From Siphonodentalium dalli (taxonomy: Eukaryota; Mollusca; Scaphopoda; Gadilida; Siphonodentaliidae): 64,000 bases of DNA. A program made the position numbers and the translations under genes. Positions 35,793 to 47,642 of the stretch are shown piece after piece (position 1 is the first letter of the stretch; every line of letters starts with the position of its first letter). The notes below the pieces were generated by a model. It saw only the letters and a list, made by a program, of their open reading frames with translations. It did no database searches and had not been told where the DNA came from. The stretch lies in assembly GCA_032622095.1 (NCBI GenBank), contig CP136062.1, positions 198,345,887-198,409,886 on the forward strand, in the 5' to 3' direction.

Positions 35793-36584
35793 TTATTTTT
35801 TCTTTTTCCTTTTCTTCTTTGAATTCGGTTTTTCGGTTGAAGATGGTGGAGATGGAGGAGGTGGATGAGATGTCTGTTCTATGAGACGTTGAAGTTCTTC
35901 GTTTTGTTTCTTTTGCACCTCGAGTCGTTTCTTGTGCTCCTCTCTCATCAATTCCATCTCTCTTTCGGCAGCGGCGACAGATTCTTCCATAGAGCGGGTG
36001 GAGCCTGCGCTGATGTTGTTGTTGTTGCTGGCGGTGGAGCTGGAGGACACCGGGATTATTATTATTGTTTATTGACCTCCAAGTATGAAGAGCATATATA
36101 CATATCAGTTACAGAAAGTGCTTGCCTCGACGACGACAGCAGGGACCTCCGGCAGATCAACGGAGTCCCTGCTAGCTGGTGAGATGTCGCCTGTCTCCAT
36201 GCAGGTCGGGTCGTCTGGGCGTCTCCCAGACAACTCCGGCCTGTCGGCTGTGACTCTAGACGGCTGAACCACACGGGGAGGGGCGACCGGCAGATCAACG
36301 GTCACCCCCTTCTTCTTTTTCCATTTCGCTCGTCGATCAGCGTCCCTTTTCCTTCTTTAAGGCGTCTTCTTCTTTGTGGGTCCCTTCTTCCCACTCTTCA
36401 TTGGACAGTGGGTGGTCTTGGAGTTGGTGTTCCGGGCCTGCGATCTCTGGATGCCAGCATCTTCAGTCCGGAACTCCAGGCAAAGGGTCAGGTAGCCCCT
36501 GCTAGACTGGAGACTCCAGTTAGCAATGTCCACTACCCGACACCTTTGCACTGCGGCCAACACAGCTTCAGGAATTAAATCCAT
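35793..36584 (-). pseudogene. Basic coiled-coil protein of middle element, broken copy 1
   Basis: It starts at the ATG at 36584 with MDLIPEAVLAAVQRCRVVD and NWSLQSSRGYLTLCLEFRTE, closely matching copy 2. It continues through a Lys/Arg-rich stretch, DLPVAPP, RPELSGRRPDDPTC and VDLPEVPAVVVEAS. The C-terminal part has a Ser/Asn-rich run, a charged coiled coil (REMELMREEHKKRLEVQKKQ), a Pro-rich stretch, and ends in polylysine. The frame is kept throughout, but stops occur at 36357-36359, 36105-36107 and near 36063. A ~50-bp stretch before 36051 differs entirely from copy 2. The family is unknown; a DNA- or RNA-binding accessory protein of the element is a guess. Confidence 0.55.
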
Positions 36585-36883
36585 AAGCCTAATCCAAAAC
36601 CGTCTCACTGGCGTTAAGCACGGGGGCAGCTGCACCCCGAGGTGCGGCCACACAACTCACCCGTGCTCAACGCTCTGACAAAGAGGAACTAATAAGGTCG
36701 AAGCAATCACGACCTGTTCGCTCCAACTACTACTACTATGGGGGGTTTGGGATTTGACCAGGGAGGATTTGAAAGGGGCGGCACCCCTTTCCTACAACCC
36801 ACTGTTGAATTTAATGAGATACATGTTATGGTAATACATAAGCATGAATTGGTGAAGGTGAAATGGAAATGATCTAGACATAA
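36585..36883. other. Spacer between duplicated gene copies
   Basis: It holds the 5' leader of copy 1, with AGCGTTGAGCAC and TTCGCTCCAA phrases on the minus strand. The same phrases lie upstream of copy 2 (37850-37945), so the duplication includes the leader. Confidence 0.6.
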
Positions 36884-37756
36884 TTATTTCTTTTTCTTGG
36901 CTTTCTTTTTTTTTCTGTGTTGGAGTTCTGTTTGTTGTTGTTGTTGTTGGAGTTCTGTTTGCTGTTGTTGTTGTTGTTGTTGGAGCACAGCTGCCTGTTC
37001 TTCTTCCCGTTGTTGTTGATGGAGCGTAGCATCTCTGCCAGACTATATATCTGCCATTACTCTATCATGTCTTTGTTGTTCTTCTACATGTCTTTGTTGT
37101 TCTTCTACCAGCCATCTCATGGTGTCTGCGATTAACTCCTCGTTTGAACGGGTGGTGGCTGTGCTGGTGTTGTCGCTAGTGATAGTAGAGCTGGGGGACA
37201 CCGGGATGTGATGGTAATCCGGTGTCCGATGTGTAAAGCTATCCAGTGCCACGTCGAAGCTGGCGGCAGGAACATCTGGGGTGGTATCCACGTCCCTGTC
37301 TCCGCTAGCCTCGACGACGACAGCAGGGACCTCCGGCAGATCCACGGAGTCCCTGCTAGCTGGTTCAATGTCGTCAGTCTCCTTGCAGGTCGGGTCGTCT
37401 GGGCGTCTCTCAGACAACTCCGGCCTGCCGGCTATGACTCTGGACGGCTGAGCCACATGGGGAGGGGCGACTGGCCGATCTACAGTCACCCCCTTCTGCT
37501 TCTTCCATTTCGCCCGTCTGGCAGCGTCCCTTCTTTTCTGTGAGGGTGTCTTTCTCTTGGGAGGCCCCTTCTTCGTGGTACAGCGGGTCTTGGCGTTCCT
37601 GTTCTCGGCAGAAGACTTCTGGATGCCAGCATCTTCTGTCCGGAATTTTACACAGAGAACCAGAGAGCCCCTGTTAGCTTGGAGAGACCAACTAACAGCG
37701 TCCACTAACCGGCTTCTCTGTATAGCAGCCAACGCGGCGTCAGGGATTAGCCCCAT
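36884..37756 (-). pseudogene. Basic coiled-coil protein of middle element, copy 2 with one stop
   Basis: The ATG at 37756 opens MGLIPDAALAAIQRSRLVD and then SWSLQANRGSLVLCVKFRTE, probably a small folded domain (residues ~1-50). A basic stretch follows (residues ~60-90: KRRDAARRAKWKKQK, nuclear-signal-like). Next come an acidic, Pro-rich linker (~95-200) and a coiled coil of EEQQRH repeats. A TAG at 37043-37045 interrupts it. The same frame then continues with HQQQREEEQAA, polyglutamine and KKKKAKKKK to the TAA at 36884, 290 codons in total. Copy 1 ends in the same lysine run, which supports the continued frame. No known family is recognised. Confidence 0.6.
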
Positions 37757-38519
37757 AATCCGTCCTGAGCCTAATCCAAAACCATCTCAGTCTGGCGTTA
37801 CCACGAGGGCAGTAACAACCGAAGTCGCGACCGCACAACTCACTCGTGTTAACGCTCTGACAACGAGGAACTAATTAAGCCAAATAAAATCTGACTTGTT
37901 CGCTCCACTTGCTGCCAGAGTGTTCGCTCCAACCTCTGCCAGAGTATATTTTATTTTTAATTCACACACGATTATATATAATCTACCCCATAACGTAATA
38001 TCGTGTGATTGGTCCGTACGCAAATTACGTACACGGGTTTCCAGCATCACAAATACTCTCTTCGTCATCTTGATCGTTATTGTCTAACACCAAGAAGATT
38101 TTGGGAGTAACACCATTTTCGATTGCAATAAAAACACGGAAACCTCATCGCAAATCTCCACTGTTGTCCCGAGATTCCCTGTTCGTCTTCCCCAAGTGTT
38201 ATGAAAACACAGTTTCGGTTTAACTCCGCCAATATGTCTTCTGATTATTGTGAAGTGGTTAACGTATACGATATAACAATTGCGACAACCGTTTTACTGC
38301 TAATTGATATCAACACATTTTCACATCTGCTGCGGCTCTCTTCAGACAAGCAGTTGCTGTCGAAATCAACACAATTACACCCGCTCGTGTCAAAATATAA
38401 AAATTATAGGTGTAACGTTATTAATATTTATTGAAAACATTCAAGAAAATTGCGATATTTACGATCATGTAGAGCCGAATATTTATAGTGATACGGTATT
38501 TTGCGGGATTTTGTGTTGA
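37757..38519. other. 5' leader and spacer before right arm
   Basis: Two TTCGCTCCA(A/C) phrases lie near 37897 and 37922. A TTATATATAATC stretch near 37971 could be a TATA-like element for copy 2. The open frame at 38201-38434 has no domain. Confidence 0.35.
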
Positions 38520-39800
38520 CGCGTCAGCGAGTCAATATCTGGAAGTCACTATCATGTGGTATTGCACTACCATGCATCATCAAAATATGCTGTCCGAAAT
38601 CAAAAGAAGACACCGGACTATCCGTGCCCTCTTAGCCAATATCGGATTTTGAGGGGTTAATAATACCGGCCGGAGTCGAGTGACCGAGTAAGATTTTCTA
38701 GGTTGACCTCATGGGTATGTCGCCACGTTATAACGTCGAGGCATAGTTTCCACGGGCCCTGTGGTCGCCCTGGCGGTCCCGGGCGGTCCCAAGGTTCTTT
38801 TGTTTATACACTATTTTACCGGATTTTGAGGGGTTAATAACACCGGCCGTGGACGCGTCAACGAGTCAATATATGTAATTAACACTCAGGTGTATTGCAC
38901 TACCGCGAATCAACAAAATAATCTGACTGAAAACACACGAAGACACCCTTAATCACACAGGCTCTTTTAGCCAATATCGGCATTTGTGGGGTTAATATGA
39001 CCGGCCGGAGACGAGCGAGCGAGTAAATTTTCTACGTTACCCTCAGGTGGCATGTCGCTACGTTATAACGTCGATATATTGTGTCCACGGGCCCGTGGGG
39101 CCACCCGGGCGGTCCCAATGTTATTTTTGTTTATATACCATTTTATCGGATTTTGAGGGGTTAATAACACCGGCCGGAGTCGAGCGAGCGAGTACCATTT
39201 TCTAGGTTGACCTCGTGGGGTATGTTGCTACGTTATAACGTCGAGATATAGTGTTCACGTGCCCATGGGGCCTCCCGGGCGGTCCCGGGCGGTCCCAATG
39301 TACTTTTTGTTTATATACCATTTTATCGGATTTTGAGGGGTTAATAACACCGGCCGGAGTCGAGCGAGAGAGTAACATTTTCTAGGTTGACCTCGTGGGG
39401 TATGTCGCTACGTTATAACGTCGAGATATAGTGTTCACGGGCCCATGGGGTCGCCCGGGCGGTCCCAAGGTTCTTTTGTTTATACACTATTTTACCGTAT
39501 TTTGAGGGGTTAATAACATCTGCCGTGGACGCGTCAACGAGTCAATATTGCACTAACGCGAATGACCAAAATAATCTGTCTGAAAACACACGAAGACACC
39601 CGTAATCACCCAGGCTCTTTTAGCCAATATCGGCATTTGTGGGGTTAATATGACCGGCCGGAGACGAGCGAGCGAGTAAATTTTTCTATGTTGCCCTCAG
39701 GTGGCATGTCGCTACGTTATAACGTCGAGATATTGTGTCCACGGGCCCGTGGGGCCACCCGGGCGGTCCCGGGCGGTCCCCGGGCGGTCCCGGGCGGTAA
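38520..39800 (-). repeat. Right inverted satellite arm of middle element
   Basis: It holds the complement of the A and B units: GAGGGGTTAATAACACCGG, GGCTCTTTTAGCCAATATCG, ACGTTATAACGT. The last ~50 bases are repeats of GGGCGGTCCC. It resembles the left terminal units more than the left interior units. Confidence 0.88.
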
Positions 39801-39814
39801 TTAGTCACACCCCA

Positions 39815-40362
39815 AAAATTCATAAGTTAAAGACATATTATGCACTCTGAGTGTACTCCGTGGTCATCCGTGTTGAAGTCGTGTTCATGCCGTGGTCATC
39901 CATGTTAATAGCGTGGTCAGCAGTGTTTACCCCGTGGTCTGCATCCCATTGCAGAGAGGCACCTACTCTTTTCAGGGACAGAGCGGGAGGTGTGAATAAT
40001 CCGCGACATCAAAGAGTTGCCGCAGGATTACTTGCGGTAGGCTTTTTTAGGGTATATTTGGCCCGAATTGATTTCGTCAATGAATAAAGAATTGTCAGAT
40101 AAAATCTTTTATAATAAAAAACAATTTCATATATTGAAGTATATATGCATATTTGTTTATCTGTTTCTATGACCTTTATATCCGTGTCATGTTTTTTTGT
40201 CGCATTTTATTTTAGTTGGCATTACTATTTTCTTGTGTTTGTTCATATTACATGTACGCAAATGGTTTCGGTAGTTTGTGCGGCGATATCGTGTTCTAAC
40301 AAATGGCTGAAAAATTGGATATAACATTACAAAAATTCATAAGTTAAAGACATATAATGCAC
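39815..40362. repeat. Outer-element tandem unit
   Basis: It contains a copy of 19380-19640 (39850-40130). AAAATTCATAAGTTAAAGAC lies both before it (39816) and after it (40333), so the outer element's unit is about 520 bp here. The left copy at 19640 stops where the middle element begins. Confidence 0.75.
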
Positions 40363-43300
40363 TTGTTCGGGCGCGTGAAATTGTTTAGTTAGTATGCAGG
40401 CGCTATGCCAACTCGGGGAATGTAGAATTCTACTAACATTGCCAAAAATCGCAAACAAATCGTCGTACCACATCATAGAAAACATCGTCTGAACTACGCT
40501 CAATTGTAAAAATTTACTTCCCGATTCGGGAGGCAACTATCGGCGGTAAATTAACACAAACGATTTCGCCATCGGGGGGGGGGGTCACTGTATTTAATGA
40601 ATATATATGAATTACGGTGTGTTTTGTCAATTTGGATATAATATTTGTGAAAATAACTACTTTCAGCAAGATTATTCTCCATTTCTATTTGATCAGCCTA
40701 CCGGAGTGTTTCACATCACTTTAAAATTTCGAATTTAATGTTCAAAACGTAACTAAAGTTTTATATTTTAATTTAATGTTCAATATTCTCATTATAATAT
40801 TTGGACTCCATACATGTATATCAAATAGTAAACGGTTACATGTACACAGAACAATTGACCCGATAATTGGGCAAATACAAACCGCAAACATGTTACTTTA
40901 TTAACTTTAGATATTGAGCATCTCAGATGAGTTTCTATTTTATATGGAATTTATCAACCAAGTTTACTAAATTCGATTTGAACCGATTTTTACCGAGGCT
41001 CAAATAAAATTTAGTGGACGAGGTTGATAAATTACGTATAAAATAGATCGAGTGCGAGATACCTTTTATCACATGATCAAATAAACGCAAAATATTCATC
41101 GAAAACAACAATAATAAACTGCAGCGATCGCACGTCATTTAAAGAATGGTGTGATGTCATCACACGCACTGATATTACACGTGTGTCTTATCGATAATTA
41201 CTAAACTGGTTTTATGGGCTAATTATGTGATAAATTGTGATATTAGCTGTACGTGGCATATCCATATTCATAGTAATAACAAATTAATTGTTGTTGATGA
41301 CTGTAAAAAATGTTATTCAAATAAACATCAAATGTTTTATTCAGTTTGCTGTCATTATGACATCCCACTCTACATAACAGTTCCAATGCACCCATGTTGG
41401 CGAGATATTTCAGTAATATATATTTCACACGGATTCATTAAAAAAATTACGTTAATGTACAAATGTCTGGTAATTTTCTTTTATAAACGCCGATTACGCG
41501 CGCACTGACCAGCTTGTGTAAATGTGTCTCTCATAACCCACATCTACTCTCACCTACCCTAAATCGAGCGGGAGTACGTGTTTCGCATAGAATATAATGT
41601 TTCAATAGATAAATATTGCAAGTAAAATGAGTCTGATTCATTTGATGCGTACAATAACATCAATTCGATCACATAATCAATCTTAAATAATTCCGTCATT
41701 TGATATTATGGAATTATTCGTAAATTGACATCACAGATAATATTCGTGTCGTCGAGGATTGATATATTGGAAGCAGACAGTTAAAACCCGAGTGTTTATA
41801 AGGAACTTCCTGATAATATTTTGCGTGTGGTACAGTAAAACAAAAACTGTCTTGTAAATAAAACGAGAAAAATAAAACAATGAACTACCGGTAAAACATA
41901 AACAATAATTTGTTGGTATTCCGCATGTCCCACATCAACACCCAGGTTAACTAAACAAAGTTCATGTGTTAATATTTTCGATCTGATAACGGACTCGGAT
42001 ATCCACAGAAACGCTTTTGAAATTGACAAAATATTCGCATGTTTCTGTCAAAATAATCGGAGAAAAATCAGCATTTCATAAATAAACATATATCGCAAAT
42101 GTTCAATTGGTGCTTACCTGATCTGCCAAACAACATAGATTCCATTTACCATTTCTGGAAAGTTTTTCACACTTGAAAATATGTCGTTTAGTCCAGTTAT
42201 CACTCATTTCGACATACCAATCACAAAGCATTCTGAGCTTCCATCACATTCAATATTCCTGTTATTTTTTCTCAAAACCCAAATCACTATTTATACTGTC
42301 GTCTGTGTATATTATTGTAATATATTCAATCTCTCCTTAGCAAGAGGCAATACAGACATATTACAGGCGGGGAACATTCCCATTCTTGGTACGACCGAAT
42401 CTGACATCGAATGAGTTAATTTAATTCAAATGTCCATATCTCATATAAAACAAAATCGGCGGTTTCTTGAGCACTGACTTCACCCATCGCCGCTTTTTAA
42501 AAGGCATAGCAGGAAATGGCACCCTTTTGATAATCTCTAGACAATGGCTTGATTGGCCCATTGTCTCATTTTTGTCCATCCGTTATTAATTTCCGGGTGC
42601 CTGCGGAATATATAATTACAGTGATAACTGAACAGGGCTACATGCATTGCATGATTTGTACACAACATAGACTCCACGTCCTACGCCCATACATGCATGA
42701 TGCATTGCACATCGGAGAGACAATTTCACACGGAGTTTGCGGATATGGGACATCGGTTACAGAGTACAGTTTCTAATCGCGGGATACGGACGATTGCACG
42801 ACAGTGATAACAAGTGGAGAATTTGTTTTGTACAGGGGCAGTATGGCCAGGATTGGTCGTCTTCCTATACTGATCTTGTTTTAATTACCGTTATAGTTGT
42901 ATTGATATATATAACTTTCAAAAAAAATAATTTTAATTTTAGTTTCTTTATTGAATTTACAAGGACTATTTCATTTGCATTGGTGAAAAATCATTTTCAA
43001 AAATTTTAATTTTAATTAAAAAAAAAAAAATTTGCAATACCACACTAAGCCCCAACACGAACCTTATCTACACTATTTGTCTAGTGTACTTAATTTAGCT
43101 GACCTCTTTGTTTTCGATGGTATCCACGTGGTTTTATATCATAGTGCTAGGAAGAAGCCAATGTGTTTTCAAAACACTGGTGTTTCATAATCAGCTGACA
43201 AACTAAACACTGGCCACTGTTTTAAAAGTTGAACTTGAATTGACCCATACGTTAATTAATTTCAATATAGTATATAAAAATAAATATTATCGTAAAACTT

Positions 43301-43779
43301 ATGGCAGTGCACTTGACATGAGGTCGAATATACACACACGCAGGTTATGGTCATCAATAGCAGTAAATACCCTAACCCCACCACATCATGTTGGTTAACA
43401 AAACTGACAATAAATAAGTTTCCGTGGACATAATTGCCATGCTTGTAACGACCGATTATCATTTTGAATATTTTATTCGTTTAATATATATTAAACATAA
43501 TCACATATTTCTGTAAACAAAATATTGCAGTAAAATCAAATTTAAAATAGGGACATTTTGAGCTGAAGCCCTCTGCGCTGGTTACGGATATCGATTATAC
43601 ATGTATGAAAGAATTAGCAAAACCAAGCGATCCATCCATCGAAATAGTTTCCATGTAACGAATTATATCAGGTCAGAATATATTATTCTTTTAACACATA
43701 TTAAGAATATGTTCGTGTAAATATATTGGAGTAAAATAAGTTGAAAGGTTCTGATCCGACACAACGTTCGAATGTTCAT
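40363..43779. other. 3.4-kb outer-element interior, no recognised gene
   Basis: A poly-G run near 40575 and a poly-A run near 43020 are present. Short open frames on both strands show no domain. No repeat shared with the rest of the window is seen. Confidence 0.4.
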
Positions 43780-44970
43780 TTAAAACTAAACGGACATTGA
43801 TACCAGACAAATTCTAAATTGAAACTAAATTGAACATTTATCAAGATATTTATCAAGATATTTTCGATCTAACAACAGGAAGATGTAAATCTATAAGATT
43901 CAATAAATATATATAGTCATATGTTATTGTCAAAATATTCGAGTTATTTAGTATTAAGTTAGCAGCCTTCTTGAAATAATGCACGTGTATCGGTACCATT
44001 CCTACTCCCATATATATAAGTTATTTTTATGAGTAATCGCGGTATATTGGTATCTTTACTTTCTCTGGGCCAATTTTTACAATCGACGGGTTGAATTTCG
44101 ATGAAATTTCCGTTAAATAAAATGATGCTGCTCATTTGCCAATTTGAGCAGCAATTTCGAGAATATATTTTGGACTAGGGAGGTGATAATTAATTAACTC
44201 CGCCACCGCGGCGTGCCAAGCTCCGGCCGCCAGCGATGGCTCCGTGTTCAGCCATGTTCCTCCGTGTTCATGTCGCGGTCACCTGTATTATGGCCGTGGT
44301 CACCCGTGTTATGGCCGTGGTCACCCGTGGTCATAGCGTGGATGTTCCGTGTTCAAACGTGATCAAGGTTTGTTTAAAACTAAACGGACATTGATACCAG
44401 AAACATTCTAAATTGAAACTAAATTGAACATTTATCAAAGGTCCCATAAAGTTATTTTCGATCAGGAAGATGTAAATCTATAAAATTCAATAAATATTTA
44501 TAGTCATATGTTCCTGTCAAAATATTCGAGTTATTTAGTATTGAGTTAGCACTCTGCTTGAAATAATGCAAGTGTATCGGTACAATTCCGACTCCCATAT
44601 ATAAGTTATTTTTATGAGTAATCGCGGTATATTGCAGATTGGTATCTTTACTTTTTCTGGGCCAATTTTCACAATCGACGGGTTGAATTTCGATGAAATT
44701 TACGATAAATAAAATGGTGCCGCTCATTTGCAACTTTGAGCAGCAATTTCGAGAATATATTTTGAACTAGGGAGGTGATAATTAATTACGTAACGGACAC
44801 CGCGAGCTCCACCACAGCGGCGTGTCAAGCTCCTACCGCCAGCGATGTTTCCGTGTTCAGCCATGTTCCCCCGTGTTCATGTCGCGGTCACATGTGTTAT
44901 ATATTTATATATATATATCTTTATTCACCCGTGGTCATAGCGTGGATGTTCCGTGTTCAAACGTGATCAT
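43780..44970. repeat. 594-bp direct tandem duplication
   Basis: AAAACTAAACGGACATTGAT begins copies at 43782 and 44376. Each copy continues through AGTAATCGCGGTATATTG and GAATTTCGATGAAATTT, and ends in CGTGTTCA/CGTGGTCA words. The copies differ at scattered sites. Copy 2 has a TATATATA insertion near 44895-44920. Confidence 0.88.
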
Positions 44971-45201
44971 TTGGCCGTGGTCACCCGTTGATCGTACCGT
45001 GGTCATAGCGTGGATGTTCCGTGTTCAAACGTGATCAGAGCGTGTTCAAACGTGATCAGAGCGTGTTAAAAATCTGAACACGATTGAACACGTTTAACCA
45101 GACCGTGTTCTTGGCGAATTCAGATTTTGAACACGGAAAAACCACGGAAGAATCGCGCGTGGTCTTCCGTGGACATGTAAAAAACCACGGGCCTTATACT
45201 G
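44971..45201. repeat. Right terminal CGTG-repeat zone of outer element
   Basis: GTGTTCAAACGTGATCA is repeated near 44952, 45022 and 45043. It is followed by the inverted counterpart of the left terminus. Confidence 0.75.
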
Positions 45202-45440
45202 TACTCTGAATGGTAAAAGCCATGTAAAATGGACATACCATTGCAGATTCGAAGCAAATCATGGTAAAGTCAGATTAACAATGATATACTCTGGTAAAAG
45301 CCATGTAAAAAGGACATACCCTTGTAAGTTCCAAGTATATTATGGCAAAATCAGATTAACAATGATAAACTCTGGTAAAAGCCATTTACATCAATGTAAA
45401 AGACATACCTTTGTAAATTCCATGCAAAGGCATGGTGTAC
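45202..45440. repeat. ~82-bp tandem repeat, 2.8 copies
   Basis: Units start at ACTCTG near 45203, 45288 and 45369. Each has GGTAAAAGCCATGTAAAA, GGACATACC and CAGATTAACAATGATA. The inner phrase resembles the 22-bp unit that follows and may be its source. Confidence 0.85.
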
Positions 45441-45472
45441 TCCACTTTACTCGCTTAAAATGCTGGTGAAAC

Positions 45473-46176
45473 AGGAAATACATGGGTAAAAACCAGGAAA
45501 TACATGGGTAAAAACCAGGAAATACATGGGTAAAAACCAGGAAATACTTGGGTAAAAACCAGGAAATACATGGGTAAAAACCAGGAAATACATGGGTAAA
45601 AACCAGGAAATACATGGGTAAAAACCAGGAAATACATGGGTAAAAACCAGGAAATACATGGGTAAAAACCAGGAAATACATGGGTAAAAACCAGGAAATA
45701 CATGGGTAAAAACCAGGAAATACATGGGTAAAAACCAGGAAATACATGGGTAAAAACCAGGAAATACATGGGTAAAAACCAGGAAATACATGGGTAAAAA
45801 CCAGGAAATACATGGGTAAAAACCAGGAAATACATGGGTAAAAACCAGGAAATACATGGGTAAAAACCAGGAAATACATGGGTAAAAACCAGGAAATACA
45901 TGGGTAAAAACCAGGAAATACATGGGTAAAAACCAGGAAATACATGGGTAAAAACCAGGAAATACATGGGTAAAAACCAGGAAATACATGGGTAAAAACC
46001 AGGAAATACATGGGTAAAAACCAGGAAATACATGGGTAAAAACCAGGAAATACATGGGTAAAAACCAGGAAATACATGGGTAAAAACCAGGAAATACATG
46101 GGTAAAAACCAGGAAATACATGGGTAAAAACCAGGAAATACATGGGTAAAAACCAGGAAATACATGGGTAAAAACC
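45473..46176. repeat. 22-bp minisatellite, 32 copies
   Basis: The unit AGGAAATACATGGGTAAAAACC (22 bp, shown here as AGGAAATACATGGG plus TAAAAACC) is repeated exactly 32 times over 704 bp. Only one base difference is evident, in the fourth unit near 45548. The unit has no stop in any minus-strand frame, and three units equal 22 codons, so all three minus frames stay open for ~240 codons. These frames are artefacts. Confidence 0.97.
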
Positions 46177-46189
46177 ATGTCAATCAGAA

Positions 46190-47440
46190 CATACTGTAGT
46201 AAATCACTTCTTTTGGAAAAATTCTCTTTAAATTCGCTCTTTAAATGTTTGTGTTATTTTTTTCATTTCTGAATACATCCGTTATTTAGTCAATATATAT
46301 TTCTTCGAGGGCTAAATTTTTTACTCAACACTGAAAGTGAAATCGCCCAACAACCGATTGATTGTGCAGTTGACTGAAGTGTAGCTTTCTTAGTTGAGAA
46401 AAGGAGTTGGTTAGAATATTAGGAAATTTGTTGGAAGAATTCTCGAAACTAAATTGGATGATATATCCAGAATCAGGTACCGAATCAGAATTGGAAATAT
46501 CGGGACATTTATGACATTCCCGATATAATATTCGATAATGGTCTGTTGGAAGATAATAAATTATTATGTGATATAATTTGATTCATATGGTTCATATGTC
46601 TGCATTCTTTGTGGTGTCCATGAAATTAGAACATCGGCTTCAAAATGTTTATACTCTTTAATGAGGTGGTGACCTCATGAAGTTCTGACATACATTATGG
46701 TCACGGAAAAAAAATGATGGCTACCATCTAGAGGTCACCCCGAAGATCCATATGGAGTTTGGCGATGATCTGAAGAGGGACGTGGCCTGTATATATAGGG
46801 TGTGCCGAAGGATTAATTTAGCCATGCAAAGAAAAATCCAAGATGGCTGGTGGCGGCCATGTGTTTGTCGAATTTCGGAAATAATCGATGGCTCCCATGC
46901 ATCTTGAGGTCACCCCGAAGATCCATATGAAGTTTGGTGATGATCGGATGAGGGATGTGGTCTGAGGTTTGCTTTGCGTCGCTTACAATTATGGAATTTC
47001 TCCTGGGTAAAATGATTCGATGTTTATTGCGATATCGGCTCACAAAATTCACAGAAAAGTATGCAATTTCCAGTTGGGACCTTCACCTATAGTGCAGTAC
47101 ATTATCAAGGAACAGATAATAACTAAGAAATATATTTCCTGCATTATTTTGTCCACTTTATAAGGTTCCCAGTCAAAACTTCAAAAAGTTCCCAGATTTT
47201 GTATTGGTGGATGGAATATGATCTATACGCGTGCTAAAGAGTAGAGATTTGTGGCATGATCTACGTGATGACTATCAATGGCCTGGAACCATACACAAAT
47301 CGTTTGGTAACATTTGGACTTCATAGTCTCTTTCGAGTCCATACTATAGTATAGTGCTTAGCAGTTTAATTGGCTAAAGTACCATATACGTCAGGGGGGG
47401 GATTTCCGGCACATATGCCGGGGTGGGTGGGTGGTCAAAG
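46190..47440. other. No recognised gene
   Basis: A diverged direct repeat with GAGGTCACCCCGAAGATCCATATG occurs at about 46731 and 46909, split over a 178-bp period. Nothing else is recognised. Confidence 0.5.
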
Positions 47441-47442
47441 CC

Positions 47443-47642
47443 ACCAGATTCAGATTCAGATTCAATTTATTCTGTTCATCGATATGTGGATATATACAGA
47501 AACGTTACAGAAAAGGGTATTACAGATATTATTACATCAAGATATTCAAATATGGCATATAATAACAATAAATTTCACATGAGGAATACATGAGTGCATT
47601 ATTATATATTTGGTAAGTTCATGGAATATCAGTGTTTTAGCC
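47443..47642 (-). other. LINE 3' untranslated tail
   Basis: On the minus strand the sequence after the retrotransposon stop codon ends in AATAAATTGAATCTGAATCTG, a short simple repeat typical of some LINE tails. Confidence 0.6.

Larger units (their letters stand above)
19653..39800. mobile_element. Middle element with satellite arms
   Basis: The left arm (19653-20215 and 30346-34215) is in forward orientation, and the right arm (about 38520-39800) is the inverted equivalent. The leftmost and rightmost units are nearly identical over some 300 bp. Both carry CCACCTGAGGGC, whereas the other left-arm units have CCACCCGAGGG. Without the inner insertion it would be about 10 kb. The core (34.2-38.5 kb) encodes the duplicated basic coiled-coil protein. 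The right end has about 50 bp of extra CCCGGGCGGT repeats lacking at the left, and no target duplication is clear. The superfamily is unknown. Confidence 0.6.
18820..45201. mobile_element. Putative 26-kb outer inverted-repeat element
   Basis: CAGTACAAGGCCCGTGGTTT at 18820 is matched in inverted orientation by AAACCACGGGCCTTATACTG ending at 45201. TA lies directly outside each end. Beyond these ends both sides carry CGCGCGTGGTCTT and AACACGGAAAAA in opposite orientation. Both subterminal regions are filled with CGTGGTCA/CGTGTTCA words. The left flank is unrelated to the right flank, which is an ~82-bp tandem repeat, so the TA duplication is weak proof. It contains the two other large structures described here. 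It could instead be a satellite-rich region with inversions. Confidence 0.5.

Noticed and set aside
37043-37045. Stop-codon readthrough or recoding in the coiled-coil protein
   Set aside because: Copy 1 has several further stops, so decay of an element-borne gene is simpler.
45473-46176. CRISPR-like array
   Set aside because: The repeats are directly contiguous with no spacers, and the window is animal DNA.
45391-46183. Three overlapping ~240-residue minus-strand frames rich in Phe/Pro/Tyr
   Set aside because: They are one 22-bp repeat read in three frames; the unit simply lacks stops on that strand.
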